A DNA stretch of 62,400 nucleotides from Bacteroidota bacterium (GTDB lineage Bacteria > Bacteroidota > Bacteroidia > Flavobacteriales > Flavobacteriaceae): positions 1-62,400 of the forward strand of contig JAAYLC010000186.1 of NCBI GenBank assembly GCA_012522045.1, read 5' to 3'. The notes beneath the pieces are model-generated. The model worked only from the letters and a program-made list of their open reading frames with translations, searched no databases and had not been told where the DNA came from. This document shows, piece by piece, positions 55,546-62,400 of the stretch. Each line of letters begins with the position of its first letter. Positions within the stretch are counted from its first letter, which is position 1. The position numbers and the translations under genes are program-made.

Positions 55546-55929
55546 TTACGGTTTCACGACTTCCGAAGTGGCGAATTCCTCCATATGTGTAATCAATTCG
55601 TTTTCTACCGTATAAATCTGAACCCATTTTTGCTTGAGTTCTTTGCCTGATTTTTTCACCCGTTGGTGTTCATTACCGAGAACGACCACGACATTGTCTT
55701 GTTCAATATATTGTTCACGTTCAAATTTGAGTACATCAGTTCCCCAGAGAATACTCGTGAAAAACTTGCGAACCCTTTCTTTGTTGCGAAATTCGTTGGG
55801 AGGAATCACTTGAGTTCCGTGATAAATCCACAACGTATCATCAGATACTGTGGCAACAACGCCATCGATATCGCCGGCTTCAAAGGCGGCGAACATTTCA
55901 TCTACTACTGCTCTCGGTGTTTTTTTTAT
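55546..55929 (-). CDS. NTF2-like (SnoaL) protein, apparent ATA start
   Basis: NTF2-fold protein with MFAAFEAGDIDGVVATVSDDTLWIYHGTQVIPP and WVQIYTVENELITHMEEF. The first ATG in frame (55896, giving 116 residues) would cut into the first helix. The frame extends upstream as ATA AAA AAA ACA CCG AGA GCA..., reading xKKTPRAVVDEMFAAF, right after an in-frame TAA, so the natural start is the ATA at 55929-55927 (127 residues). ATG changed to ATA, or a base error, is likely. Last gene of the operon, 14 bp after the DsbA-like gene. Function unknown; such proteins bind or isomerise small molecules. Confidence 0.75.
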   Translation of the reverse strand: MKKTPRAVVDEMFAAFEAGDIDGVVATVSDDTLWIYHGTQVIPPNEFRNKERVRKFFTSILWGTDVLKFEREQYIEQDNVVVVLGNEHQRVKKSGKELKQKWVQIYTVENELITHMEEFATSEVVKP

Positions 55930-55943
55930 AACTTATATATTTT

Positions 55944-56651
55944 TTAGTTGCAAGTGCCGTCCACATCACAGCTTTGCCCCTGAGTCATTTCCAATTTGAT
56001 TTCAGGATTTTTTTCTCTCCATTCAGCAAATGATTTTGACAAGGTCTCTAAAAAAGCCTGAGGCGCTTGTGCACCTGAAACGCCATATTTTCTGTCAAAT
56101 ACAAAAAATGGAACGCCTCGTACGCCAATATTTTGGCCTTCTTGAATGTCTTGAGTCATCAAATCTTGATATTTTTTATTCGTAAAAGCCTCTTGCAATG
56201 CCGCTTCATCCAAACCGATGTCTTTGCCCAACGCGGTTAAGGTAGGAAGGTCGGCAATGTTTTTTCCTTCAGTGAAAAAAGCATGAAACAAACGCTCTTC
56301 CATTTCATCACCGAGGTTTTGAGTCTTTGCATATTGAATCAGTTGATGGGCTTTTAATGAATTGACCATAACCATTTTGCTAAAGTCATAATCCAATCCT
56401 ACATCTTTTGCCATTTGGGTCACATTGTCAGTCATGCCGTCCACTTGTTCCGGTGACATTCCTTTGATTTTCACCAAATAATCTCTATAACTTTCCTTAG
56501 CGACTTCCGGAAGAGAAGGATCCAGTTGGTAACTCTTCCATTCAATTTCTATCGCATCTTTATGTTCAAATTGTGACAAGGCCGTTTCAAAATTTCGTTT
56601 TCCGATATAGCAAAACGGACACATAACGTCACTCCATATTTCTATTTTCAT
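55944..56651 (-). CDS. DsbA-family oxidoreductase (FrnE-like)
   Basis: 235 residues, thioredoxin fold with a helical insert. Active site CPFC in SDVMCPFCYIGKRNFE and cis-Pro loop in GVRGVPFFVFDRKYGVSGAQAP. A Cys pair near the C-terminus (SCDVDGTC) is common in FrnE-like proteins. No signal peptide, so it works in the cytoplasm. It belongs to the Rrf2 operon, consistent with disulfide or oxidative stress. Confidence 0.93.
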   Translation of the reverse strand: MKIEIWSDVMCPFCYIGKRNFETALSQFEHKDAIEIEWKSYQLDPSLPEVAKESYRDYLVKIKGMSPEQVDGMTDNVTQMAKDVGLDYDFSKMVMVNSLKAHQLIQYAKTQNLGDEMEERLFHAFFTEGKNIADLPTLTALGKDIGLDEAALQEAFTNKKYQDLMTQDIQEGQNIGVRGVPFFVFDRKYGVSGAQAPQAFLETLSKSFAEWREKNPEIKLEMTQGQSCDVDGTCN

Positions 56652-56672
56652 ATTTTTCTCTAAAATTAATCA

Positions 56673-57620
56673 TTATTTACTAACCATGTTCAATAATTCC
56701 AAATCTTCTTTGTCCAATTTCAGCGATACAGATTGAAGAATTTGAAGTAATTGGGTCTTATCAGATGCACTTGCAATAGGCGCATGTACTTGTTCGCGTG
56801 TAGGCAACCAAGCCAAAGCTACAGCAGCCATTGTGGTATTGTGTTTTTGTGCTGTTTGGTCTAAAGCATTTAAAACTTTTAATCCCTGATTGTTTATATA
56901 TTTTGCCAAGCCTTGCCCTCTCGGACTTTTATTCAAATCGTCTTCCGATCGGTATTTTCCCGTTAAAAATCCGGAAGCCAGAGCGGAATATGGAAAAACC
57001 GACAAATTGTGTTCTGCTGCAATAGGCGCATAATCGGTTTCGTAGGTTTCGCGTTCTATCAAATTATAAAGCGGTTGCAAAGCTTGATATTTTGATAGGC
57101 TGTTTTGCTCCGAAAATTCCAAGGATTCTTTTAAACGCTCCGGTGAAATATTCGAAACGGCGATGTGTCGGACTTTTCCTGCTTTTACCATTTCATCCAA
57201 AGTGGTCAAGGTTTCTTCCACAGGAGTTTTGTTGTCGTCGTAATGCAGGTAGTATAAATCGATATAATCTGTCTGCAAACGTTTTAGAGAATTATCGATG
57301 CTTTTTAAAAGATGCGTTAGACTGGCATCGATTTCATTGACGCCTGTCGCTCCGCCTCCTTTTGTGGCGAGAATTACTTGGTCACGATTGCCACGAGCTT
57401 TCATCCAGTTTCCGATAATGGTCTCCGATTGTCCGCCGGAACCACCGTCTATCCAATACGAATACATATCGGCAGTGTCGATAAAATTAAAACCCTCCTC
57501 GATGAAAGTATCGAGCAATTCAAAAGATTTTTTTTCATCAGCCGTCCAGCCAAATACATTTCCCCCTAAGTTAAAAGGAGCTATTTTTAAATCAGTTTTT
57601 CCAATTGTTATTTTTTTTAT
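56673..57620 (-). CDS. aldo/keto reductase, apparent ATA start
   Basis: The recognisable protein is 316 residues: xKKITIGKTDLKIAPFNLGGNVFGWTADEKKSFELLDTFIEEGFNFIDTADMYS..., ending LLNMVSK. Asp and Tyr of the active site are in FIDTADMYSYW, then the Lys in ILATKGG and the His in LYYLHYDD. Only TAA and AAC precede the codon ATA (57620-57618) that stands where the family has its ATG; the next possible starts lie 34 codons in and would remove the first strands of the barrel. ATG to ATA change, non-standard initiation, or a base error are the options. NADPH-dependent reductase of carbonyl compounds. 33 bp after doxX. Confidence 0.85.
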   Translation of the reverse strand: MKKITIGKTDLKIAPFNLGGNVFGWTADEKKSFELLDTFIEEGFNFIDTADMYSYWIDGGSGGQSETIIGNWMKARGNRDQVILATKGGGATGVNEIDASLTHLLKSIDNSLKRLQTDYIDLYYLHYDDNKTPVEETLTTLDEMVKAGKVRHIAVSNISPERLKESLEFSEQNSLSKYQALQPLYNLIERETYETDYAPIAAEHNLSVFPYSALASGFLTGKYRSEDDLNKSPRGQGLAKYINNQGLKVLNALDQTAQKHNTTMAAVALAWLPTREQVHAPIASASDKTQLLQILQSVSLKLDKEDLELLNMVSK

Positions 57621-57652
57621 GTTTTATATGTTCAATTTTAATGATTGTTTAT

Positions 57653-58057
57653 TTAATCTAAAGCGTGTTTGTACGAAAGGGCATATTTTCCTGCACCGGT
57701 GAAAATCAATCCCAATCCGCCAAGGAGAAACAGTGCAATTCCTTCATGCGCCCATGCACCTGTACCGGTGATTGCCAATAAATCCTGAGTATGGACCATT
57801 AAAAAAGCGACAATCATAACAAAGGTTAATGCAAAGGCTGCTAATCGCGTTCTAAATCCAAAAATAATGAATAAAGGTGCAATGGTCTCACCCAAATGGA
57901 CGCCGTAAGCTAAAAATGAAGGAAGCCCAAATTCGGCTAACATGCCTTTTATAGGTTCCACCCCATTTATCAACTTGTGGAAACCGTGCATAAACATTAA
58001 AATTCCAAGAGTTATACGAAATATCAATAAGCCGAGATCAATATTTTTTTGTTTCAT
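57653..58057 (-). CDS. DoxX family membrane protein
   Basis: 134 residues, four membrane helices. GLLIFRITLGILMFMHGFHKLINGVEPIKGML and HLGETIAPLFIIFGFRTRLAAFALTFVM are typical. DoxX-type proteins act with thiol or quinone redox enzymes at the membrane. 18 bp after the NAD(P)-binding gene. Confidence 0.9.
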   Translation of the reverse strand: MKQKNIDLGLLIFRITLGILMFMHGFHKLINGVEPIKGMLAEFGLPSFLAYGVHLGETIAPLFIIFGFRTRLAAFALTFVMIVAFLMVHTQDLLAITGTGAWAHEGIALFLLGGLGLIFTGAGKYALSYKHALD

Positions 58058-58075
58058 AATTATCTTTTTTAATGA

Positions 58076-58723
58076 TTAATAAGCTGCTGTAAATTGTTCT
58101 TGATGATGTTTTGGATTTTCAGTTTCGTCTAACAATACGACCGCCACGTCTTCTACCGACATGCGTGAAACGATATTCGCGTCAAAAACCGGCGTGGTTT
58201 TACCTAGTCGATAGTTTCCAGTTTTTCCAGTGGCAATTCCGGGATGCATTTCAATAGCCGGACTGAAAAATGCCCAGTTTAAATCTTTTTCTTCTTTTAA
58301 AAGGTTAAAATAATCGCGTGCCGCAAGCGCTCCGGGTTTGATATCTTCAGGAAAATCTGGGGTGTCAATCAGTTGCGTATCTTCAGAAACATAAAGACTT
58401 CCTGCACCACCCACGACGATTAATCGATTAATTCCGGCATTTTTAACCGCATTTTGAATCGCCTTAGCGCCTACGATAAAATCATCATATATATTCGGAT
58501 TTTTCCAGCCTGCATTAAAAGCACTGATAACCGTGTCATGTCCTTTTAATACTTCTGTAAGTTTGTCTACATCGGTGACATCTACGGACACCTTCGAAAC
58601 CCGATCGTCCGTAATTTTGGAAGTGTCTCTGGAGATTGCCGTCACTATCAATCCTCTTGCTAAGGCTTCATCTACCAATTTAGAACCTACAAATCCTGTG
58701 GCTCCGATAATTGCTACTTTCAT
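58076..58723 (-). CDS. NAD(P)H-binding protein (atypical SDR, YwnB-like)
   Basis: 215 residues; KVAIIGATGFVGSKLVDEALARG is the dinucleotide-binding loop of the NmrA/BVR-B type, and VVGGAGSLYV and SRMSVEDVAVVLLDE complete the fold. The pairing with an Rrf2 regulator resembles ywnA-ywnB of Bacillus. A second copy of the proposed Rrf2 operator lies just upstream at 58742-58760. Confidence 0.9.
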   Translation of the reverse strand: MKVAIIGATGFVGSKLVDEALARGLIVTAISRDTSKITDDRVSKVSVDVTDVDKLTEVLKGHDTVISAFNAGWKNPNIYDDFIVGAKAIQNAVKNAGINRLIVVGGAGSLYVSEDTQLIDTPDFPEDIKPGALAARDYFNLLKEEKDLNWAFFSPAIEMHPGIATGKTGNYRLGKTTPVFDANIVSRMSVEDVAVVLLDETENPKHHQEQFTAAY

Positions 58724-58741
58724 ACTGTTTGTGTTTTTATA

Positions 58742-58760
58742 TGTAATAAACGTTGTTACA
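58742..58760. promoter_or_regulatory. proposed Rrf2 operator, copy 2
   Basis: TGTAAT-N7-GTTACA, 19 bp upstream of the NAD(P)-binding gene start, differs by one base of the arms from the perfect palindrome upstream of the Rrf2 gene. Confidence 0.55.
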
Positions 58761-58776
58761 ATTATGAGTAAAAAAA

Positions 58777-59187
58777 TTAATTAAATTGTGATACGAATGC
58801 TTTTAAAGATTTTTTTTCAAGTGCGCCGATCAAGATTGCATCGGTTTCGTCAAAAAGTTTTTCAAGTTCACGGTTGATTTGTTTCCCGACAGGACATTGA
58901 ATGTCCGGGCAATTATTTTTCTTTCCCAACACATTGCTGTTTTTAACTGCATTATACACATCGGCCATAGAAATTTCACAGCTGGACACATTGAGTTGGG
59001 AGCCGCCATCTTTTCCTTTTTTACTGGTTATCCAGCCCATTTTGTGTAATAAAGCGAGTTCTTTACGTACCATCACCGGATTGATGGCAATGCTTTCGCC
59101 AATCCAATCCGAGCTGAGCCATTGGTCGGGGTGTTTCGCCAAAAGCGTTAAAATATGAATAATGGTTGCAAATCTTGTGTTGTTCAT
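58777..59187 (-). CDS. Rrf2 family transcription regulator
   Basis: 136 residues from ATG 59187 (MNNTRFATIIHILTLLA); the TTG at 59196 lies in the promoter. Winged helix: DWIGESIAINPVMVRKELALLHKMGWI and KGKDGGSQL. Two cysteines in CPDIQCPVGKQI may sense redox state, as in other Rrf2 proteins of the YwnA/HypR type; the three-Cys iron-sulfur pattern of IscR is absent. It leads the redox operon and probably represses it and itself. Confidence 0.92.
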   Translation of the reverse strand: MNNTRFATIIHILTLLAKHPDQWLSSDWIGESIAINPVMVRKELALLHKMGWITSKKGKDGGSQLNVSSCEISMADVYNAVKNSNVLGKKNNCPDIQCPVGKQINRELEKLFDETDAILIGALEKKSLKAFVSQFN

Positions 59188-59193
59188 AAGGTG

Positions 59194-59225
59194 CAAAGAT
59201 ACATCTTTTTTATTAATGTAACAAA
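59194..59225 (-). promoter_or_regulatory. promoter of the Rrf2 gene
   Basis: On the - strand TTTG (59225-59222), 20 bp, then TATCTTTG (59201-59194). Its -33 element lies inside the palindrome at 59217-59235, which fits repression by blocking sigma contact. The transcript would start at or near the ATG at 59187. Confidence 0.65.
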
Positions 59226-59235
59226 AACTGTTACA
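59217..59235. promoter_or_regulatory. proposed Rrf2 operator, copy 1
   Basis: A perfect palindrome TGTAAC-N7-GTTACA over the -33 element of the Rrf2 promoter. A near copy lies at 58742-58760. Confidence 0.6.
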
Positions 59236-59342
59236 TATAACTTCTGTAAGTTGTGATTAGCTACCTAATCCTCTGAAAATCATATGTGATTTTAAAGGTG
59301 AACAGTAAAAAGAAAGGTGAACCGTAAAAAGAGGGGAGAGTA

Positions 59343-60002
59343 TTAAATTTTTTCCACCAACAGGCTTTCACAAACAATGTGACTTAAGGCTTCACGAGGA
59401 TGTTGTCCATAGCTCACAATCATGGTATTGTCAAAGGGCTCTTTATATTCCACGCGTATACGGACGCCCAGCGAAATGGCACGGCTGTTTAGAAACTTCA
59501 AAAATTCGTCGGAGGTATTGATAACCGCAGTGACAATAACCGAATCCCCTTCTTTGCAATCACTGAGTTTGCTGTATTCGTTCCATTCAATTCTTCCTTC
59601 TTTATCCGGAATGGGAGATCCGTGCGGATCAATTTTCGGATAATTGAGCAATTCATCCATTTTGGCAAAAAATTCCGGAGCGCGAACGTGTTCTATTTGT
59701 TCGGCGATTTCATGAACTTCATCCCAGCCAAATCCCATCTTTTCTACCAAATACATTTCAGTCAATCGGTGCTTGCGGATAACCAAAGCTGCTTCTTTCT
59801 TACCTTTTTCTGTAAGACGCAACGGCTTGTAACTCTCGTAATGTACCAATTTCTTAGCCGCCAATTTTTTCATCATGTTGGTTACGGTCGGCATTTTGAT
59901 ATCCAAATGCTTTGACAAATCATTGACACTGACTTCGCCGTTATTGTCTTGGGACAACGTAAACAATGCTTTTAAATAATTTTCTTCTACCAATGAGTTC
60001 AT
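59343..60002 (-). CDS. DtxR/MntR-type metal-dependent regulator
   Basis: 219 residues from ATG 60002 (MNSLVEENYLKALFTL). Winged helix (LDIKMPTVTNMMKKLAAKKLVHYESYKPLRLTEKG), metal-binding and dimer domain (RKHRLTEMYLVEKMGFGWDEVHEIAEQIEHV), and a C-terminal SH3/FeoA-like domain. His, Glu and Asp ligands appear in place. It controls iron or manganese uptake in other bacteria and here is divergent from a TonB-dependent receptor. Confidence 0.93.
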   Translation of the reverse strand: MNSLVEENYLKALFTLSQDNNGEVSVNDLSKHLDIKMPTVTNMMKKLAAKKLVHYESYKPLRLTEKGKKEAALVIRKHRLTEMYLVEKMGFGWDEVHEIAEQIEHVRAPEFFAKMDELLNYPKIDPHGSPIPDKEGRIEWNEYSKLSDCKEGDSVIVTAVINTSDEFLKFLNSRAISLGVRIRVEYKEPFDNTMIVSYGQHPREALSHIVCESLLVEKI

Positions 60003-60006
60003 ACCA

Positions 60007-60037
60007 CAAAAATAAGCATTCAAACGGCTTTCTCCAA
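60007..60037 (-). promoter_or_regulatory. promoter of the DtxR-type regulator gene
   Basis: On the - strand TTG (60037-60035), 20 bp, then TATTTTTG (60014-60007), very close to the start codon at 60002. Confidence 0.5.
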
Positions 60038-60062
60038 CAAAATTATTTTTGTCTTTAAATTC

Positions 60063-60093
60063 TTTGTTAGATTAATAAAACTTTATAGTTTTG
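60063..60093 (+). promoter_or_regulatory. promoter of the TonB-dependent receptor gene
   Basis: TTTG at 60063-60066, 19 bp, then TAGTTTTG at 60086-60093, with the ATG at 60112. A candidate regulator site (TTAGATTAATAAA) lies between the two elements but is not a convincing palindrome. Confidence 0.75.
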
Positions 60094-60111
60094 CGATTGA
60101 AATATTAAAGT

Positions 60112-62400
60112 ATGAACACATTAAGAAGTCAATTGTTTTACGCATTATTCGGCATTATCGGAATGCTAACGTCGTATCAAAGCATCGCACAAACCTACTC
60201 CCTTTCAGGAAAGATTACATCCGAAGGCAAGCCCGTGGAATTTGTCAACGTTTATTTAAAAGCCACCCATTATGGAACTTCTTCGGATTTGGAAGGAAAG
60301 TATCTCCTCAGCAACATTCCGGAAGGGAATTATACGGTAGTCGTTTCTGCCATCGGTTATGAAGCCCAACAAAAAAAAATAGAGATTGCTGCACACGTTG
60401 AACTTGATTTTGACCTGATTGCAACCGACGATTCACTGGATGCGGTAGTGATTTCCGGGACGATGCGCGAAGTTTCCAAATTGGAAAGTCCGGTTCCGGT
60501 GGAGGTGTACACTTCCAAGTTTTTCAGACGCAACCCGAATCCTTCCGTTTTTGAAGCCTTGCAACACATCAACGGAATACGTCCTCAAATCAATTGCAGT
60601 GTATGCAATACGGGCGATATTCACACCAACGGACTGGAAGGTCCCTATACTATGATTCTTATAGACGGCATGCCCATTGTCAGCGGACTTTCTACGGTGT
60701 ACGGATTAAGCGGAATTCCACAAGCTTTGATTGAACGGGTGGAAATTGTAAAAGGTCCCGCATCAACACTTTACGGAAGTGAAGCCGTGGGCGGATTAAT
60801 CAATATAATCACTAAAAACCCGGACAATGCGCCTGCTTTTTCCGCTGACGTTTATGGAACAACTTGGGGCGAATTCCATACCGATTTGGCAGGGAGATTT
60901 AAAGCAGGAAAAAATGCCCAATCGTTACTAGGTTTAAACTATTTTAATTATTCGATTCCCATAGACAATAACGACGACGGTTTTACGGATGTGACGCTGC
61001 AACACCGAATTTCGTTATTTAACAAATGGAGTTTCAGGCGTCCGGACAATCGCATTTTTTCATTCGCGGCACGTGCCGTTTATGAAGATCGGTGGGGTGG
61101 TGAAATGGATTGGAAAAAACGACACAGAGGCGGTGATGAAGTTTATGGCGAAAGCATTTACACCGGTCGCTGGGAAGTGTTCGGAACGTATCAATTGCCT
61201 TTGGACGAAAAAATATTGCTTCAATTTAGTGCCAACGGGCATCACCAAAATTCAGCTTATGGTGATGAAATGTTCCTCGCCGATCAAAAAATCGGCTTCG
61301 GTCAGTTGACGTGGAGTAAAACGTTGGGAAAACACCAAATGTTGACGGGTCTGGCTTATCGGTACACCTATTACGACGACAATACACCCGCCACGGCTGC
61401 TGCAGATGATATAACAATCAACAAATCGTCTCACATGCACTTGCCGGGAGTGTTTGTTCAGGATGAAATTAAAGTGGACGAAGCAAACACCTTGCTACTC
61501 GGGATGCGTTACGATTACAATTCAGTACACGGAAGTATTTTCAGTCCGCGCCTCAATTATAAATGGGTGTCTTCCGGTCAAAAGGATATTTTGCGGTTCA
61601 GCATCGGAAACGGCTATCGGGTCGCCTCCGTTTTTACCGAAGATCACGCCGCACTGACCGGTTCCCGTGAAGTTGTTTTCTTAGCCGATTTGCAACCTGA
61701 AACCTCATGGAATGCCAATGTCAATTACGTCAAAAAATTACATGCGCAAAACGGAACGTCCATCGCGTTGGATGCTTCTGTTTTTTACACGCACTTTTTT
61801 AATAAAATCATTCCCGACTACGAGACAAATCCTACCCAAATTATTTACGACAATCTCAATGGTCATGCCGTGTCACAAGGTGTTTCACTCAATGTGGACA
61901 TCGTTACCACACACGGAATTTCCATAGGAGTGGGAGGAACGCTGATGGACGTACACAGTGTTGAAAACGGCATAAAAGAGCGAGAACTGTTTTCCGAACG
62001 CTTTTCGGGGGTGTGGAATGTGGGCTATACCTTTCCCGATTGGGCATTGACTGTCGATTATACAGGCAACATTTACAGTCCCATGCGGCTGCCGCTAATC
62101 AGTGAAAACGATCCGCGACGTGAATATTCCCCTTGGTGGAGCGTTCAAAACATTCAGCTTACCAAAACACTTCGAGGTGGATTTGAACTTTACGGCGGTG
62201 TAAAAAACCTGTTGAACTGGACGCCCGCCAAAAGCAACCCGTTTCTCATTGCCCGCACGGACGACCCTTTCGATAAATCGGTGGTTTTTGACCCGAACGG
62301 ACAGCCTGTGGTAATGCCCGACAATCCTTATGGATTAAAATTTGATCCGGAATATATGTACGCACCCAATCAGGGAATCAGAGGATTTCTCGGATTTCGT
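60112..62400 (+). CDS. TonB-dependent receptor, 3' end outside the window
   Basis: 763 codons without a stop up to the window edge; the last residues GIRGFLGFR suggest only a few are missing. Signal peptide to about residue 27, a carboxypeptidase-regulatory-like domain (YSLSGKITSEGKPVEFVNVYL...GYEAQQKKI), a plug (SVFEALQHINGIRPQ, MILIDGMPIVSGLSTVYGL, VEIVKGPASTLYGSEAVGGLINIITK) and a 22-strand barrel. The plug contains NCSVCNTGDIHTNGLEG, a Cys-x-x-Cys pair that may bind a metal. Next to a DtxR/MntR-type regulator, so iron, manganese or a metal chelate is a sensible guess for the cargo. Confidence 0.93.
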   Translation, partial: MNTLRSQLFYALFGIIGMLTSYQSIAQTYSLSGKITSEGKPVEFVNVYLKATHYGTSSDLEGKYLLSNIPEGNYTVVVSAIGYEAQQKKIEIAAHVELDFDLIATDDSLDAVVISGTMREVSKLESPVPVEVYTSKFFRRNPNPSVFEALQHINGIRPQINCSVCNTGDIHTNGLEGPYTMILIDGMPIVSGLSTVYGLSGIPQALIERVEIVKGPASTLYGSEAVGGLINIITKNPDNAPAFSADVYGTTWGEFHTDLAGRFKAGKNAQSLLGLNYFNYSIPIDNNDDGFTDVTLQHRISLFNKWSFRRPDNRIFSFAARAVYEDRWGGEMDWKKRHRGGDEVYGESIYTGRWEVFGTYQLPLDEKILLQFSANGHHQNSAYGDEMFLADQKIGFGQLTWSKTLGKHQMLTGLAYRYTYYDDNTPATAAADDITINKSSHMHLPGVFVQDEIKVDEANTLLLGMRYDYNSVHGSIFSPRLNYKWVSSGQKDILRFSIGNGYRVASVFTEDHAALTGSREVVFLADLQPETSWNANVNYVKKLHAQNGTSIALDASVFYTHFFNKIIPDYETNPTQIIYDNLNGHAVSQGVSLNVDIVTTHGISIGVGGTLMDVHSVENGIKERELFSERFSGVWNVGYTFPDWALTVDYTGNIYSPMRLPLISENDPRREYSPWWSVQNIQLTKTLRGGFELYGGVKNLLNWTPAKSNPFLIARTDDPFDKSVVFDPNGQPVVMPDNPYGLKFDPEYMYAPNQGIRGFLGFR

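Overview
The window looks like a chromosome segment of a member of the Bacteroidota, most likely a Flavobacteriaceae species. The evidence is AT-rich DNA, repeated promoters of the form TTTG-N18..20-TAnnTTTG, secreted proteins with type IX secretion C-terminal domains, an exosortase of the XrtF type with its partner, FadL-like and TonB-dependent outer-membrane proteins, and Lys/Asn/Ile-rich proteins. Most of the window is housekeeping DNA; the accessory part is the CRISPR-Cas locus at the left end.

Region 1 (1-9.9 kb): a CRISPR array of 20 repeats and 19 spacers, a leader, an intrinsic terminator, then a complete type I-B (Cst/DevR type) set on the - strand, transcribed in the order cas6, cas8, cas7, cas5, cas3, cas4, cas1, cas2. 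The 117-bp gap between cas6 and cas8 is the most interesting place in the window. It holds a degenerate CRISPR repeat (23/30 identical to the array repeat, at 9003-9032) in crRNA orientation on the + strand. The sequence just after it, where a crRNA guide would lie, matches 16 of 17 bases of the predicted cas8 promoter 50 bp away. The single mismatch falls at guide position 6, and TCA sits in the PAM position. I read this as a solitary crRNA-like regulatory RNA (CreR/CreA type) by which the effector complex could repress its own operon, with cas6, needed to process the guide, lying outside the repressed unit.

Region 2 (10-21.5 kb): outer-membrane proteins, a DUF192 lipoprotein, lgt, yidD, cysS, folE, a FadL-like protein, a Tyr/Gly-rich lipoprotein, proS (interrupted by one in-frame TAA), tRNA-Glu, rpsT, coaD and surE. 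Region 3 (21.6-32 kb): a tail-specific protease, a peptide-ABC permease, the rod-shape operon mreB-mreC-mreD-mrdA-rodA, and purH. Region 4 (32-48.6 kb): a FtsX/MacB permease, exosortase xrtF and its partner, a DUF3347 lipoprotein, typA, a methyltransferase, yaaA, aroQ, two type IX-secreted proteins and an Smr-domain protein. Region 5 (48.6-54.3 kb): a full seven-gene Mrp Na+/H+ antiporter operon.

Region 6 (54.3-62.4 kb): a decayed neuD-like acyltransferase, then an Rrf2-controlled redox operon (Rrf2, NAD(P)-binding protein, DoxX, aldo/keto reductase, DsbA-like, NTF2-like) with two copies of a palindrome TGTAAY-N7-GTTACA that I propose as the Rrf2 operator. Two genes of this operon appear to start at ATA where ATG is expected. 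Last come a DtxR/MntR-type regulator and, divergent from it, a TonB-dependent receptor that runs off the window.
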